Below are positions 9,036 to 16,190 of a stretch of 64,000 bases of DNA, in pieces. The notes beneath the pieces are model-generated. The model was not told where the DNA came from and did not search any database. It was given only the letters and a program-made list of their open reading frames with translations. A program made the translations under genes and the position numbers. This stretch comes from Actinomadura luzonensis (lineage in GTDB: Bacteria > Actinomycetota > Actinomycetes > Streptosporangiales > Streptosporangiaceae), in NCBI RefSeq assembly GCF_022664455.2, contig NZ_JAKRKC020000001.1, positions 5,771,001 through 5,835,000 on the forward strand. Direction: 5' to 3'. The first letter of the stretch is position 1; the number at the start of each line of letters is the position of its first letter.

Positions 9036-9839
9036 ATGCGTATCCGTTTATCGGCGCTCGTGGCGGGCGTCCTGGTGAGCGTGCTCCTCTCCGGCACGGC
9101 TCACGCGGCGACGGCCGCCCCCGCGTACAAGCCGGCGTTGACCAAGAGCCCGATCTACCGGTCCGGCGAGCTCGACCTCGGGACGTGCTAGGAGGAGCAG
9201 GCCGCCCCGGGGAACCTGCAGGACGTGAAGGACTACCTCACCGGCGTGCTCGGGTGTCTCGACGAGGCGTGGGCGCCCAGGATCAGGAAGGCCGGCTTCC
9301 GCTTCACCAAGCCGTCGCTCCAGATCATCACCAAGCCCAAGGGCGGGACGGGCTGCGGCGCCTTCCCCGCCGGGGCGCAGGCCGTCTACTGCTCGCTGAA
9401 CAAGAAGATCACCTACTGGGTCTCGCCCGACCTGCTGCGGGCGCCGGGCGACCTGGTGCTCATGCTGATCCTCGCCCACGAGTACGGCCACCACGTCCAG
9501 CAGCTCACCGGCATGTTCAAGGCCCGCACGCCCTACAACGGCAAGAACGCCGCCCGCGTCCTGGACGAGAGCCGCCGCGCCGAGCTGCAGGCGGAGTGCC
9601 TGGGGGCGGCGTTCATCGGTGACGTGTGGTACTCGCTCGGCCGCTCCAACGACGACTGGTACTACCTGGTCAGGAACAGCGGCAGCGGCTCCTTCCTGTC
9701 GGCGTTCGGGCTGAAGGACCAGGGCGAGGTGACGCACGGCCTGCGGGCCAACGTGGGCTACTGGCTGGAGCGCGGCTACAACGGCGAGTCGGCGGCGGCC
9801 TGCAACACGTGGAAGGCACCTAAGTCCAAGGTGTCCTAA
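9036..9839 (+). pseudogene. Neutral zinc metallopeptidase, copy 2, interrupted by an in-frame TAG
   Basis: Read from the ATG at 9036 the frame gives a signal peptide (hydrophobic to AHA, then ATAAP) and a segment IYRSGELDLGTC that aligns with LYRTGRLADVNC of copy 1. TAG at 9189-9191 then stops codon 52. The same frame continues without any shift through GCLDEAW, HEYGHHVQQ, AELQAEC and NTWKAPKSKVS to a TAA at 9839. A GTG at 9225 could start a 204-residue product, but it would lack the signal peptide and has no ribosome site at a usable distance. A single substitution (for example GAG to TAG), read-through or a sequencing error would explain it. Codon 5 is a rare TTA. Confidence 0.8.
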
Positions 9840-9873
9840 CAAATCCCGACATATTGATCTATGATCCGCCATC

Positions 9874-10653
9874 GTGCGCACTCTTCGCGTGGCGGTGGCG
9901 GCGGCGATGACGGCGGCCGCGGGCGTCGCGGCGGGCTCCGCCCTGGGGGTGCTCGGGAGCGGGCCCGCCCAGGCGGCGCCGCGCGCCGGGCAGGTCGCGC
10001 TGTCCGACGTCATGAGCGGCGCCCGGCCCCGCCTGACGTGCGCGATCCCGGCGATCAAGGTGGGCTCGGCCGCGTCGCTGCGCGCGTTCCACGAGGCCAT
10101 GGCCGGGTGCGCGGACCGGTTCTGGGCGGAGCGCTTCGCCGCGGCCGGGCTGGCGTACCGCTCGCCCACCGTGACGATCACGACCGGCGCGGACTCCGTC
10201 TGCGGGCGCATCTCGGGCGCCGGCGCCCACTACTGCCCCGAGGAGCGCGCGGTCGTCGTCCGCATCACCCGGCAGGACCTCCGCGACCCGTTCAGGATGA
10301 ACCTCGCGCACTCGATCGCGCACGAGTGGGGGCACCACGTGCAGCAGCTCACCGGCGTGCTGGGGGCGCAGGAGGCGCTGTACCTGCCGGCCTCCGACCA
10401 GGCGCGCACGATCCTCAGCCACCGGCTGGAGATGCAGGCCGAGTGCTACGCGGGCGTCTTCTACAGCGCCGCCCTCAAGTCGATCAAACCCGGCATCGCC
10501 TGGGACGAGTGGGTCGAGGCGGTGCGGCAGGCGGAGGAGAGCGAGGTCCACGGCAAGCCGCGCAACCTCGCGTTCTGGCAGGACCGCGGCTACCACGGCG
10601 GCGCCACCGGCTTCTGCAACACCTGGACCGCGACGCGGGCCAAGGTCGGCTAG
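9874..10653 (+). CDS. Secreted neutral zinc metallopeptidase, copy 3
   Basis: A 259-residue paralogue of the two upstream genes. It has a signal peptide (MRTLRVAVAAAM to AQA), the catalytic motif AHEWGHHVQQLTG, and EMQAECYAG as the equivalent of ELQADC. A C-terminal GFCNTWTATRAKV matches the ends of the other copies. GTG start; TATGAT at 9860-9865, nine bases before the start, suggests a -10 box and a leaderless or very short leader transcript. Its stop codon lies in a hairpin shared with the convergent ROK gene. Confidence 0.85.
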   Translation: MRTLRVAVAAAMTAAAGVAAGSALGVLGSGPAQAAPRAGQVALSDVMSGARPRLTCAIPAIKVGSAASLRAFHEAMAGCADRFWAERFAAAGLAYRSPTVTITTGADSVCGRISGAGAHYCPEERAVVVRITRQDLRDPFRMNLAHSIAHEWGHHVQQLTGVLGAQEALYLPASDQARTILSHRLEMQAECYAGVFYSAALKSIKPGIAWDEWVEAVRQAEESEVHGKPRNLAFWQDRGYHGGATGFCNTWTATRAKVG

Positions 10654-10665
10654 CGCCGGCTAGCC
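10648..10665. terminator. Short hairpin containing the stop codons of two convergent genes
   Basis: GGCTAGC-GCCG-GCTAGCC forms a 7-bp stem. The TAG of metallopeptidase copy 3 (10651-10653) is in one arm and the TAG of the minus-strand ROK gene (10660-10662) is in the other. With no T-tract it is only a possible terminator. Confidence 0.35.
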
Positions 10666-11865
10666 GTTCGCGCGGGCCAGGACCTCCAGGGGGTCGGCGA
10701 GGACGTGCGCGAAGGCCAGCTCCGCCGCGCCGACCAGGGTGGCGGAGTCGCCGAGCGCGGACGTGCGCAGCCGCAGCCGCTCGCGCTGCGGCCCCATCGC
10801 GTGCAGGGTGAGCTGCGTGCGCACCTGGGCCGCCGAGCCCAGGTAGACCTCACGCAGCATGCCGCCGAAGATGACCATCTCCGGGTTGAGGATGTTGACC
10901 AGGTTCGCGACGCCGAGGCCGAGCCATTCGCCGATGCGGCTCAGCGCCTCCTGGGCGACGATGTCGCCGCGGTCGGCGGCCTCGACCACGGCCCGCACGG
11001 CGTCGCGGCCCTGCTGCCCCGCGCCGAACCGGCCGGCCGCCTCCAGCAGGGCCCGCTCCCCCACCTCGGCCTCCAGGCAGCCGTGCGAGCCGCAGCCGCA
11101 CGCGCGGCCGCCCGGGTTGACGACCATGTGGCCGACCTCGCCGCCGTAGCCGTCGTGGCCGCCGAGCAGCTGCCCGCCGGCGATGATGCCGCCGCCGATG
11201 CCGACGTCGCCGTGCAGGTAGACGAGGTCGCGCACGGCCACGCCGACGCCCCGGCTGTGCTCGGCGAGCGCGGCCAGGTTGGCGTCGTTGCCGACGCTGA
11301 CCGGCAGCCCGAGCCCCAGCTTGCGGCCCAGCTCCTCGCCGAAGGGGGCCTCCTCGGCCTTGAGGTTGGGGCCGAAGGTGACCACGCCGTCGGCCTTGCG
11401 CACGCCGCCCGACACGGCCGCCGCCGCCCCCACGCAGACGGTGTCGGCCCGGGTCTTGCGGCGCATCTGGCGGGCGAAGCCGGCCAGCGCGCCGGTCAGC
11501 TCGTCCAGCTCGAACGCGGCCCGCCGGCGCACCGCCTCGCGCCGGTCGAGGATGACCCCGCCGAGCCCCACGCGGGCGACCGCGAGCCGGTCGGGGCCGA
11601 CGTCGAAGGCGAACACGTAGACCCGCGACGACTCCGGGCGCACCACGAGCGAGGGCCGGCCCGCGCGCCCGGTCTCGCGGGGCAGCTCCTCGCGCACCAG
11701 CCCGGCCGCGGTGAGGTCGGAGGTGAGCGCCATGATCGTGCTGCGGTTGAGCCCCATCTTGGAGGTGAGCTCGGCCCGCGAGGTCGGCCCGCCGAGGTGG
11801 ACATGGCGGAGCAGGGCGCCGAGATTGTGGCGCCTGATGTCCTCCTGCGAGGGGCCGGCACGCAT
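10660..11865 (-). CDS. ROK-family transcriptional repressor (XylR/NagC type)
   Basis: A 401-residue protein with an N-terminal winged helix-turn-helix (DIRRHNLGALLRHVH, TSRAELTSKMGLNRSTIMAL) followed by a sugar-kinase-like ROK domain. The ROK domain shows GNDANLAALAEH, GGEVGHMVVNPGG and the zinc-binding CGCGSHGCLEAEVG. Such repressors bind a sugar and release DNA. The gene is 35 bases downstream of the permease of a sugar ABC transporter in the same direction, so it most likely controls that operon. ATG start with GAAGGA nine bases upstream. The same frame is open further upstream inside the permease gene, which is not coding. Confidence 0.9.
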   Translation of the reverse strand: MRAGPSQEDIRRHNLGALLRHVHLGGPTSRAELTSKMGLNRSTIMALTSDLTAAGLVREELPRETGRAGRPSLVVRPESSRVYVFAFDVGPDRLAVARVGLGGVILDRREAVRRRAAFELDELTGALAGFARQMRRKTRADTVCVGAAAAVSGGVRKADGVVTFGPNLKAEEAPFGEELGRKLGLGLPVSVGNDANLAALAEHSRGVGVAVRDLVYLHGDVGIGGGIIAGGQLLGGHDGYGGEVGHMVVNPGGRACGCGSHGCLEAEVGERALLEAAGRFGAGQQGRDAVRAVVEAADRGDIVAQEALSRIGEWLGLGVANLVNILNPEMVIFGGMLREVYLGSAAQVRTQLTLHAMGPQRERLRLRTSALGDSATLVGAAELAFAHVLADPLEVLARANG

Positions 11866-11900
11866 GGTCTGGGGTTCCTTCAGGGGCTGCGGGTCGCTGA

Positions 11901-13163
11901 TCACCTTAGACCAGCGGCAGCCGCCCGCCTGCGCGCCAGGGCGTCCACGCCCGCGGCCAGGAGCAGCACGGACCCGGTCACCAGGTACTTGACGCTGGCG
12001 CCGTAGCCCATCAGGCCCATGCCGTTCTCGATGACGGCCACGACCGCGCCGCCGAGCACCGCGTCGAGCACCCGGCCCTTGCCGCCGAACAGGCTCGTGC
12101 CGCCGATGACGGCCGCGCCGACCGCGTACAGCAGCACCGAGCTGCCGCCCGTGTTGGGGTCGACGGAGCTGGCCCGGGAGGCGGCCACGATGCCGCCGAC
12201 GGCGGCCATCGACGAGCAGATCACGAACGCGCTGATCTTGATGCGGTCCACCGGGATGCCGGCCCGGCGGGCGGCCTCGGTGTTGCCGCCGACCGCGTAC
12301 AGGTGGCGGCCGAAGGCCGTGCGGCGCAGGATGACGGTCCACACGACCAGCAGCACCAGGATGACGGGCACCACGATCGGCACGCCGGTCAGCGACACCA
12401 GCGCCGCGTTGCGGCTGCGCTCCAGGTTGAGCACGAACACCGCGACGCCGGCCAGCACCGCCAGCGCCCCCACCCGGAAGGCGATGAGCGAGAGCGGGTC
12501 GGCGGTCAGCCCGCGCTTGGTGCGCCTCCTGGCCCGGACGAGCTGGATGGCCGCGTACGCGAGCACGCACACCGCGTAGAGCCCCCAGCCGAGCCACGGC
12601 GGCAGGTTCTTGTTCGCGACGGCGAGGATCACCGGGTCGCGGACGGAGATGTTCGTGCCCTCCTTGACCAGCACCAGCACCAGGCCCTGGAAGGCGAGGA
12701 AGGCGGCCAGCGTCACCACGAACGACGGGATGCCGACCTTGGCCACCAGCGCGCCGAGCACGACGCCGATGACCACGCCGGTGAGGATGGCGGCCAGCGC
12801 GCACACGTACCAGGGCAGGCCGAGACTGGCCAGCGTGACGGCCAGCACGGCGGCGCACACGCCGCTGGCGAAGCCCGCCGACAGGTCGATCTCGCCGAGC
12901 AGCAGCACGAACACCAGGCCCATCGCGATGAGCGTGATGGCCGCGCCCTGGGTGAAGAGGTTGGCGAAGTTGATGGCGGTGACGAAGGAGGGGCGGGCGA
13001 TCGCGAAGACCGCGCAGAGCACGACCAGGCCGAGGACGGCCGGCAGCGCCCCCATGTCGCCGCCGCGCACCCGCTGGACGTAGGCGCGGAAGCTGTTGCC
13101 GATGGACGGGGCCTGCGTGGCGGCGACGATCGCCTCGCCGGGGAGTTCCTTGACCTTGCTCAT
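11901..13163 (-). CDS. Sugar ABC transporter permease (xylose/ribose type, XylH-like)
   Basis: A 420-residue membrane protein with about 10 hydrophobic segments. It contains LIAMGLVFVLLLGEIDLSAG, the signature stretch of the ribose/xylose permease family, and GGTSLFGGKGRVLDAVLGG near the end. Its length, longer than RbsC, fits the XylH subgroup. The ATG overlaps the ATPase stop by four bases (ATGA). It forms the pore of the importer with the ATPase and lipoprotein encoded upstream. Confidence 0.9.
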   Translation of the reverse strand: MSKVKELPGEAIVAATQAPSIGNSFRAYVQRVRGGDMGALPAVLGLVVLCAVFAIARPSFVTAINFANLFTQGAAITLIAMGLVFVLLLGEIDLSAGFASGVCAAVLAVTLASLGLPWYVCALAAILTGVVIGVVLGALVAKVGIPSFVVTLAAFLAFQGLVLVLVKEGTNISVRDPVILAVANKNLPPWLGWGLYAVCVLAYAAIQLVRARRRTKRGLTADPLSLIAFRVGALAVLAGVAVFVLNLERSRNAALVSLTGVPIVVPVILVLLVVWTVILRRTAFGRHLYAVGGNTEAARRAGIPVDRIKISAFVICSSMAAVGGIVAASRASSVDPNTGGSSVLLYAVGAAVIGGTSLFGGKGRVLDAVLGGAVVAVIENGMGLMGYGASVKYLVTGSVLLLAAGVDALARRRAAAAGLR

Positions 13164-13924
13164 GGGGTGACCCCGTTCTTGAGGCCGAGTTCCCCGCTCC
13201 GGCCTGCAGTGATCAGTTCCACGACCTGCGCGTGCGTCACGTCGGCGGTTCTGACCTGGGCGGCCATCCTGCCGAGGTAGAGGGCCGCGATGCGGTCGGA
13301 GACGGCGAACACGTCGTTCATGTTGTGCGAGATGAGGACGACGGCGAGGCCGGTGTCGGCCAGCCTGCGGACCAGTTCGAGCACCTGCGCGGTCTGGGCC
13401 ACGCCCAGGGCGGCGGTGGGCTCGTCGAGGATGACGACCTTGCTGTTCCACAGCACGGCCTTGGCGATGGCGACGGTCTGCCGCTGCCCGCCGGACAGGC
13501 TGGAGACCTGCTGCCTGATGGACTTGACGGTGCGCACGGACAGGCTGCTGAGCGTCTTCTCCGCCAGCTCCTCCATGCTGTCCTCGTCGAGCATGAGGCC
13601 GCTCTTGCGCTCCCGGCCGAGGAACATGTTCTGGACGATGTCGAGGTTGTCGCACAGGGCGAGGTCCTGGTAGACGATCTCGATGCCGAGCTCGCCCGCG
13701 TCGCGCGGGGTGTGGATGTGCACCTGCTTGCCGTCGAAGAAGACCTCGCCGGCGTCGATCGGGTAGATGCCGCCGATGCACTTGACCAGGGTGGACTTGC
13801 CCGCCCCGTTGTCGCCGACCAGCGCGGTGACCTCGCCCGGGTAGGCGGCGAACTCGACGTTGTGGAGGACTTTCACCGGACCGAAGCTCTTGTCGATCCC
13901 GCGCACTTCAAGGAGGGGGGTCAT
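13160..13924 (-). CDS. Sugar ABC transporter ATP-binding protein (single-domain, XylG-like)
   Basis: A 254-residue nucleotide-binding subunit with Walker A GDNGAGKST, signature LSGGQ, Walker B VVILDEP and the switch SHNMNDVF. Classic XylG/RbsA proteins have two ATPase halves; this one has only one, a shorter form often found in actinobacterial operons of this type. It energises import of the sugar bound by the upstream lipoprotein. It lies between the binding-protein gene and the permease in one operon. Confidence 0.9.
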   Translation of the reverse strand: MTPLLEVRGIDKSFGPVKVLHNVEFAAYPGEVTALVGDNGAGKSTLVKCIGGIYPIDAGEVFFDGKQVHIHTPRDAGELGIEIVYQDLALCDNLDIVQNMFLGRERKSGLMLDEDSMEELAEKTLSSLSVRTVKSIRQQVSSLSGGQRQTVAIAKAVLWNSKVVILDEPTAALGVAQTAQVLELVRRLADTGLAVVLISHNMNDVFAVSDRIAALYLGRMAAQVRTADVTHAQVVELITAGRSGELGLKNGVTP

Positions 13925-13941
13925 GGGGCTCCCTAAGGGGA

Positions 13942-13977
13942 GGGTACGGCCCTGCGCTCGTAGCGCGGGCCGTACCC
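13942..13977 (-). terminator. Intra-operon hairpin after the sugar-binding protein gene
   Basis: Arms GGGTACGGCCCtGCGC and GCGCGGGCCGTACCC form a 15-bp stem with one bulged base and a 5-base loop. It lies between the binding-protein stop and the ATPase start. Hairpins at this place usually attenuate transcription or protect the upstream mRNA, so the binding protein is made in excess. Confidence 0.6.
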
Positions 13978-13984
13978 CTCGGTT

Positions 13985-15100
13985 CTACTGGATTCCGGCC
14001 TCGGTGCACTTCGCGGCGAAGTCACCGGTGCACAGTTCCTCCTTGGTGACGTAGCCGTCGGCCACGACGTCCTTGACGTTGTCGAGGTAGATGGCCTGCG
14101 GCTCCATCAGCTCGGCGGGCACGTCCGCGCCGCTCTGCGGGTCCTTGACGCTGCCGCTCGCGGTCGGCTTCTCGCCCTTGGCCAGCGCCACCGCCAGCTT
14201 GGCGCCGGCGTCGGCCTCCTTCTTGACCGCCTTGTAGACCGTCATGCACTGGTCGCCGGCGAGGATGTTCTGCAGGCCCTGGACGGTGGCGTCCTGGCCG
14301 GTGACGGGCACCTTGCCGTTGAGGCTGTTCTTCTTCAGCACGGTGATGGCGGCGTTGCCGAGGCCGTCGTTGGCGGCGAGGACGCCGGCGATCTTCGGCT
14401 GCTCGGTCAGCATCTGCTCGAAGAGCGTGCCGGCCTTGGTGTTGTCCCACTCGGGCACCGACTGCTCGGGGCCCTTGACGTACTCGCCGGAGTCGAACTT
14501 CGGCTTGAGCACGCCGTCGTAGCCCTGCTTGAACAGCGTGGCGTTGTTGTCGGTCGGCGAGCCGTTCAGGTAGGCGACGATCGGCTTGTCGGCCTTCTTG
14601 TCGGTCAGGCACTTGACCAGGCCCTCGCCCTGGAGGGTGCCGACCTTCTCGTTGTCGAAGCTGACGTAGTAGGCGGCGCCGCCGCCCAGGGTCAGCCGGT
14701 CGTAGTCGATCACGGCGACGCCCTGCGACTTGGCCTTGTCGATGACGGCCTTGCCGCTGCCGCTGTCCAGGTTGGTGATCATGAGGACGGTGGCGCCGTT
14801 GGTGATCATCTGGTCGGCGATGGTCTGGAACGCCGTCTTGTCGTTCTGGGCGTTCTGGATGTCGTAGGCGACGCCGGCCGCCTTGAACGCCTCTTCGAGG
14901 TACTTGCGGTCCGCCGTCTCCCATCGGGCCGAGGACTTGCTGTCCGGCAGGATGACGCCGATCTTGCCGGCCTTGGCCGCCTGGGTGGCCGAGGCGGTCG
15001 AGGTCGACGAAGAGGTCTGACCGCTGTCGCCCCCGCAGGCGGTGAGACCGAGGGCCATCGCGGCTGCGGCGGCGGTCAGGCTGAGGATCCCCTTGCGCAT
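13985..15100 (-). CDS. Sugar ABC transporter substrate-binding lipoprotein (XylF-like)
   Basis: A 371-residue periplasmic-binding-protein type 1 lipoprotein. The signal MRKGILSLTAAAAAMALGLTACGG ends in the lipobox LTAC, so Cys20 is the lipidated residue. The mature part begins KIGVILPDSKSSARWETAD, with ITNLDSGSG and VIDYDRLTLGG, which resembles XylF. TGQDATVQGLQNILAGDQCMTVYK near the C-terminus is also family-typical. The ATG at 15100 is chosen over longer frames because GAAAGGA precedes it and the lipoprotein signal begins there. First gene of the sugar operon. Confidence 0.9.
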   Translation of the reverse strand: MRKGILSLTAAAAAMALGLTACGGDSGQTSSSTSTASATQAAKAGKIGVILPDSKSSARWETADRKYLEEAFKAAGVAYDIQNAQNDKTAFQTIADQMITNGATVLMITNLDSGSGKAVIDKAKSQGVAVIDYDRLTLGGGAAYYVSFDNEKVGTLQGEGLVKCLTDKKADKPIVAYLNGSPTDNNATLFKQGYDGVLKPKFDSGEYVKGPEQSVPEWDNTKAGTLFEQMLTEQPKIAGVLAANDGLGNAAITVLKKNSLNGKVPVTGQDATVQGLQNILAGDQCMTVYKAVKKEADAGAKLAVALAKGEKPTASGSVKDPQSGADVPAELMEPQAIYLDNVKDVVADGYVTKEELCTGDFAAKCTEAGIQ

Positions 15101-15138
15101 GGTGCAGGGTCCTTTCTTCCGGAGGGGCCCGGATGAAT

Positions 15139-15153
15139 GTTGTTTGCGGCAAC
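15139..15153. promoter_or_regulatory. Operator-like element 1 upstream of the sugar ABC operon
   Basis: GTTGTTTGCGGCAAC has GTTG/CAAC ends in inverted orientation. A close copy lies 62 bases further upstream. The position, 38-53 bases before the binding-protein start, suits binding of the ROK repressor encoded at the end of the operon. The assignment to that repressor is inferred. Confidence 0.45.
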
Positions 15154-15200
15154 GTATTGCGGGACGGCCTGCTTTGGAAGGGGGTCGGGGCCGGGAGTTT

Positions 15201-15215
15201 GTTGTTTCGGGTAAC
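15201..15215. promoter_or_regulatory. Operator-like element 2 upstream of the sugar ABC operon
   Basis: GTTGTTTCGGGTAAC matches element 1 at GTTGTTT and AAC and most of the centre. With the next base pairs it also forms TTGTT-N6-AACAA. Two copies, about six helical turns apart, would allow DNA looping by a dimeric or tetrameric ROK repressor. Confidence 0.45.
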
Positions 15216-15301
15216 AATCCAGAAACGTCGCCTCAACCTGCCCGACTCCTGGCGTTCCACACACGTCCCCGCCGGTGGGGGCTCCGGGGCGCGGCACGGC
15301 G

Positions 15302-15329
15302 AGGCCGCCCGCGCTCGCGCGGGCGGCCT
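15302..15329 (-). terminator. Terminator after the pentapeptide-repeat gene
   Basis: A near-perfect palindrome (AGGCCGCCCGCG with its complement, 12-13 bp stem, 2-4 base loop) lies 30 bases past the stop of the pentapeptide-repeat gene on the minus strand. There is no strong T-tract, as is usual in GC-rich actinobacteria. Confidence 0.65.
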
Positions 15330-15359
15330 GAACGGCGGACGAGCGGCTCGGCGGGCGGG

Positions 15360-16082
15360 TCAGGAGCCCGGCGCGCGGTCCTCCAGGACGGCGAGCAGGC
15401 GGGCGGCCGCGCCCGGGGAGAGGCCCTGGACGAGGAACTCGCGGTCGGTGAACAGGTCGCGCTGGCCGCCGTCCACGTCGAAGCGCAGCGTCTCCAGCGT
15501 CGACTCGGCCTCGTCGCGGTCCGCCGGGTCGGCCCAGGCGGCGATCTCCCTGGCCGCGGCGTCCAGGCGGGCGGCCGCGTCGCGCAGGACGAGGTGGCCC
15601 TGCGGGAGGCGCTGCCGGTCGAGGTCGACGCCGCCGCGGAAGTCGACGTCCGTCATGCGGGCCGCGGAGAAGTCGTTGCCCTCGTAGCGGTTGACCGTGC
15701 GGCCCAGCTCGGCGTCGCGTGCCCAGGGCTCGGCGGAGAAGGTGACCCCCTCGATGCGCCCGGAGAAGACGCAGTCGACGAACTCGGCGTCCAGGAAGGA
15801 CAGGCGGATCAGGCTCGCCTCGCGGAAGGAGCAGGAGATGAACGTGGCCCGGCCGGGATCGAGGCCGGGCCCCCGCAGGGTGGCGCCGTCGAAGACGCAC
15901 CCGGTGTAGACGCTCGGGCGCAGGCCGGCCCCGAGGCAGCCGTCCGTGGCGTGGACGCCGCGGAAGTCGCACCCGGTGAGCCGGCTGCCGTTGGCGACGG
16001 TGACGAAGGCGAGCCGCCGCCCGGAGTAGTCGGCGCCGTCGATCCGTGCGCCGCTCAGCCTCAGCTCGTCGCGCGCTTTCAC
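15360..16082 (-). CDS. Pentapeptide-repeat protein (candidate immunity protein)
   Basis: A 240-residue protein. Residues ~5-150 contain A(D/N)LXX-like pentapeptide repeats (LSGARIDGADYSGRRL, LTGCDFRGVH, FDGATLRGPG, FISCSFREASLIRLSF, FVDCVFSG), which build a right-handed quadrilateral beta-helix. The C-terminal ~80 residues are helical and lack repeats. Related proteins such as MfpA and Qnr mimic DNA and shield DNA-binding enzymes. It starts 108 bases after the stop of the RHS toxin in the same direction, the place where polymorphic toxins keep immunity genes. An immunity role is an inference; no other candidate is adjacent. Confidence 0.82.
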   Translation of the reverse strand: MKARDELRLSGARIDGADYSGRRLAFVTVANGSRLTGCDFRGVHATDGCLGAGLRPSVYTGCVFDGATLRGPGLDPGRATFISCSFREASLIRLSFLDAEFVDCVFSGRIEGVTFSAEPWARDAELGRTVNRYEGNDFSAARMTDVDFRGGVDLDRQRLPQGHLVLRDAAARLDAAAREIAAWADPADRDEAESTLETLRFDVDGGQRDLFTDREFLVQGLSPGAAARLLAVLEDRAPGS

Positions 16083-16146
16083 CAGCCGGTCCTTCCTGCC
16101 GCTCCGACCGCCGGCTCGATCACCGGCGCAGTTTATTACACCGCCT

Positions 16147-16182
16147 CCGGGCGGCGGCGGAAGGAGCTCCGCCGCCGCCCGG
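16147..16182 (-). terminator. Terminator after the RHS toxin gene
   Basis: A 15-bp perfect stem rich in GGC/GCC with a 6-base loop lies 8 bases past the RHS stop codon. It would stop or attenuate transcription before the pentapeptide-repeat gene, which lies 65 bases further on. Confidence 0.65.
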
Positions 16183-16190
16183 GACGGTTC

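Noticed and set aside
8106..10653. A toxin-type or phage lysis cassette formed by the metallopeptidases
   Set aside because: No phage, holin or secretion genes are near. Each copy has its own signal peptide, so a duplicated housekeeping-type secreted peptidase is simpler.
10660..12858. A single 732-residue frame covering the ROK gene and part of the permease
   Set aside because: Its first ~330 residues are Arg/Gly/Pro-rich out-of-frame translation of the permease. The ROK protein begins at 11865 with a good ribosome site.
15139..15215. The repeated GTTGTTT elements as short CRISPR or transposon repeats
   Set aside because: Only two copies, 15 bp, in a promoter region with dyad symmetry. An operator is the simpler explanation.
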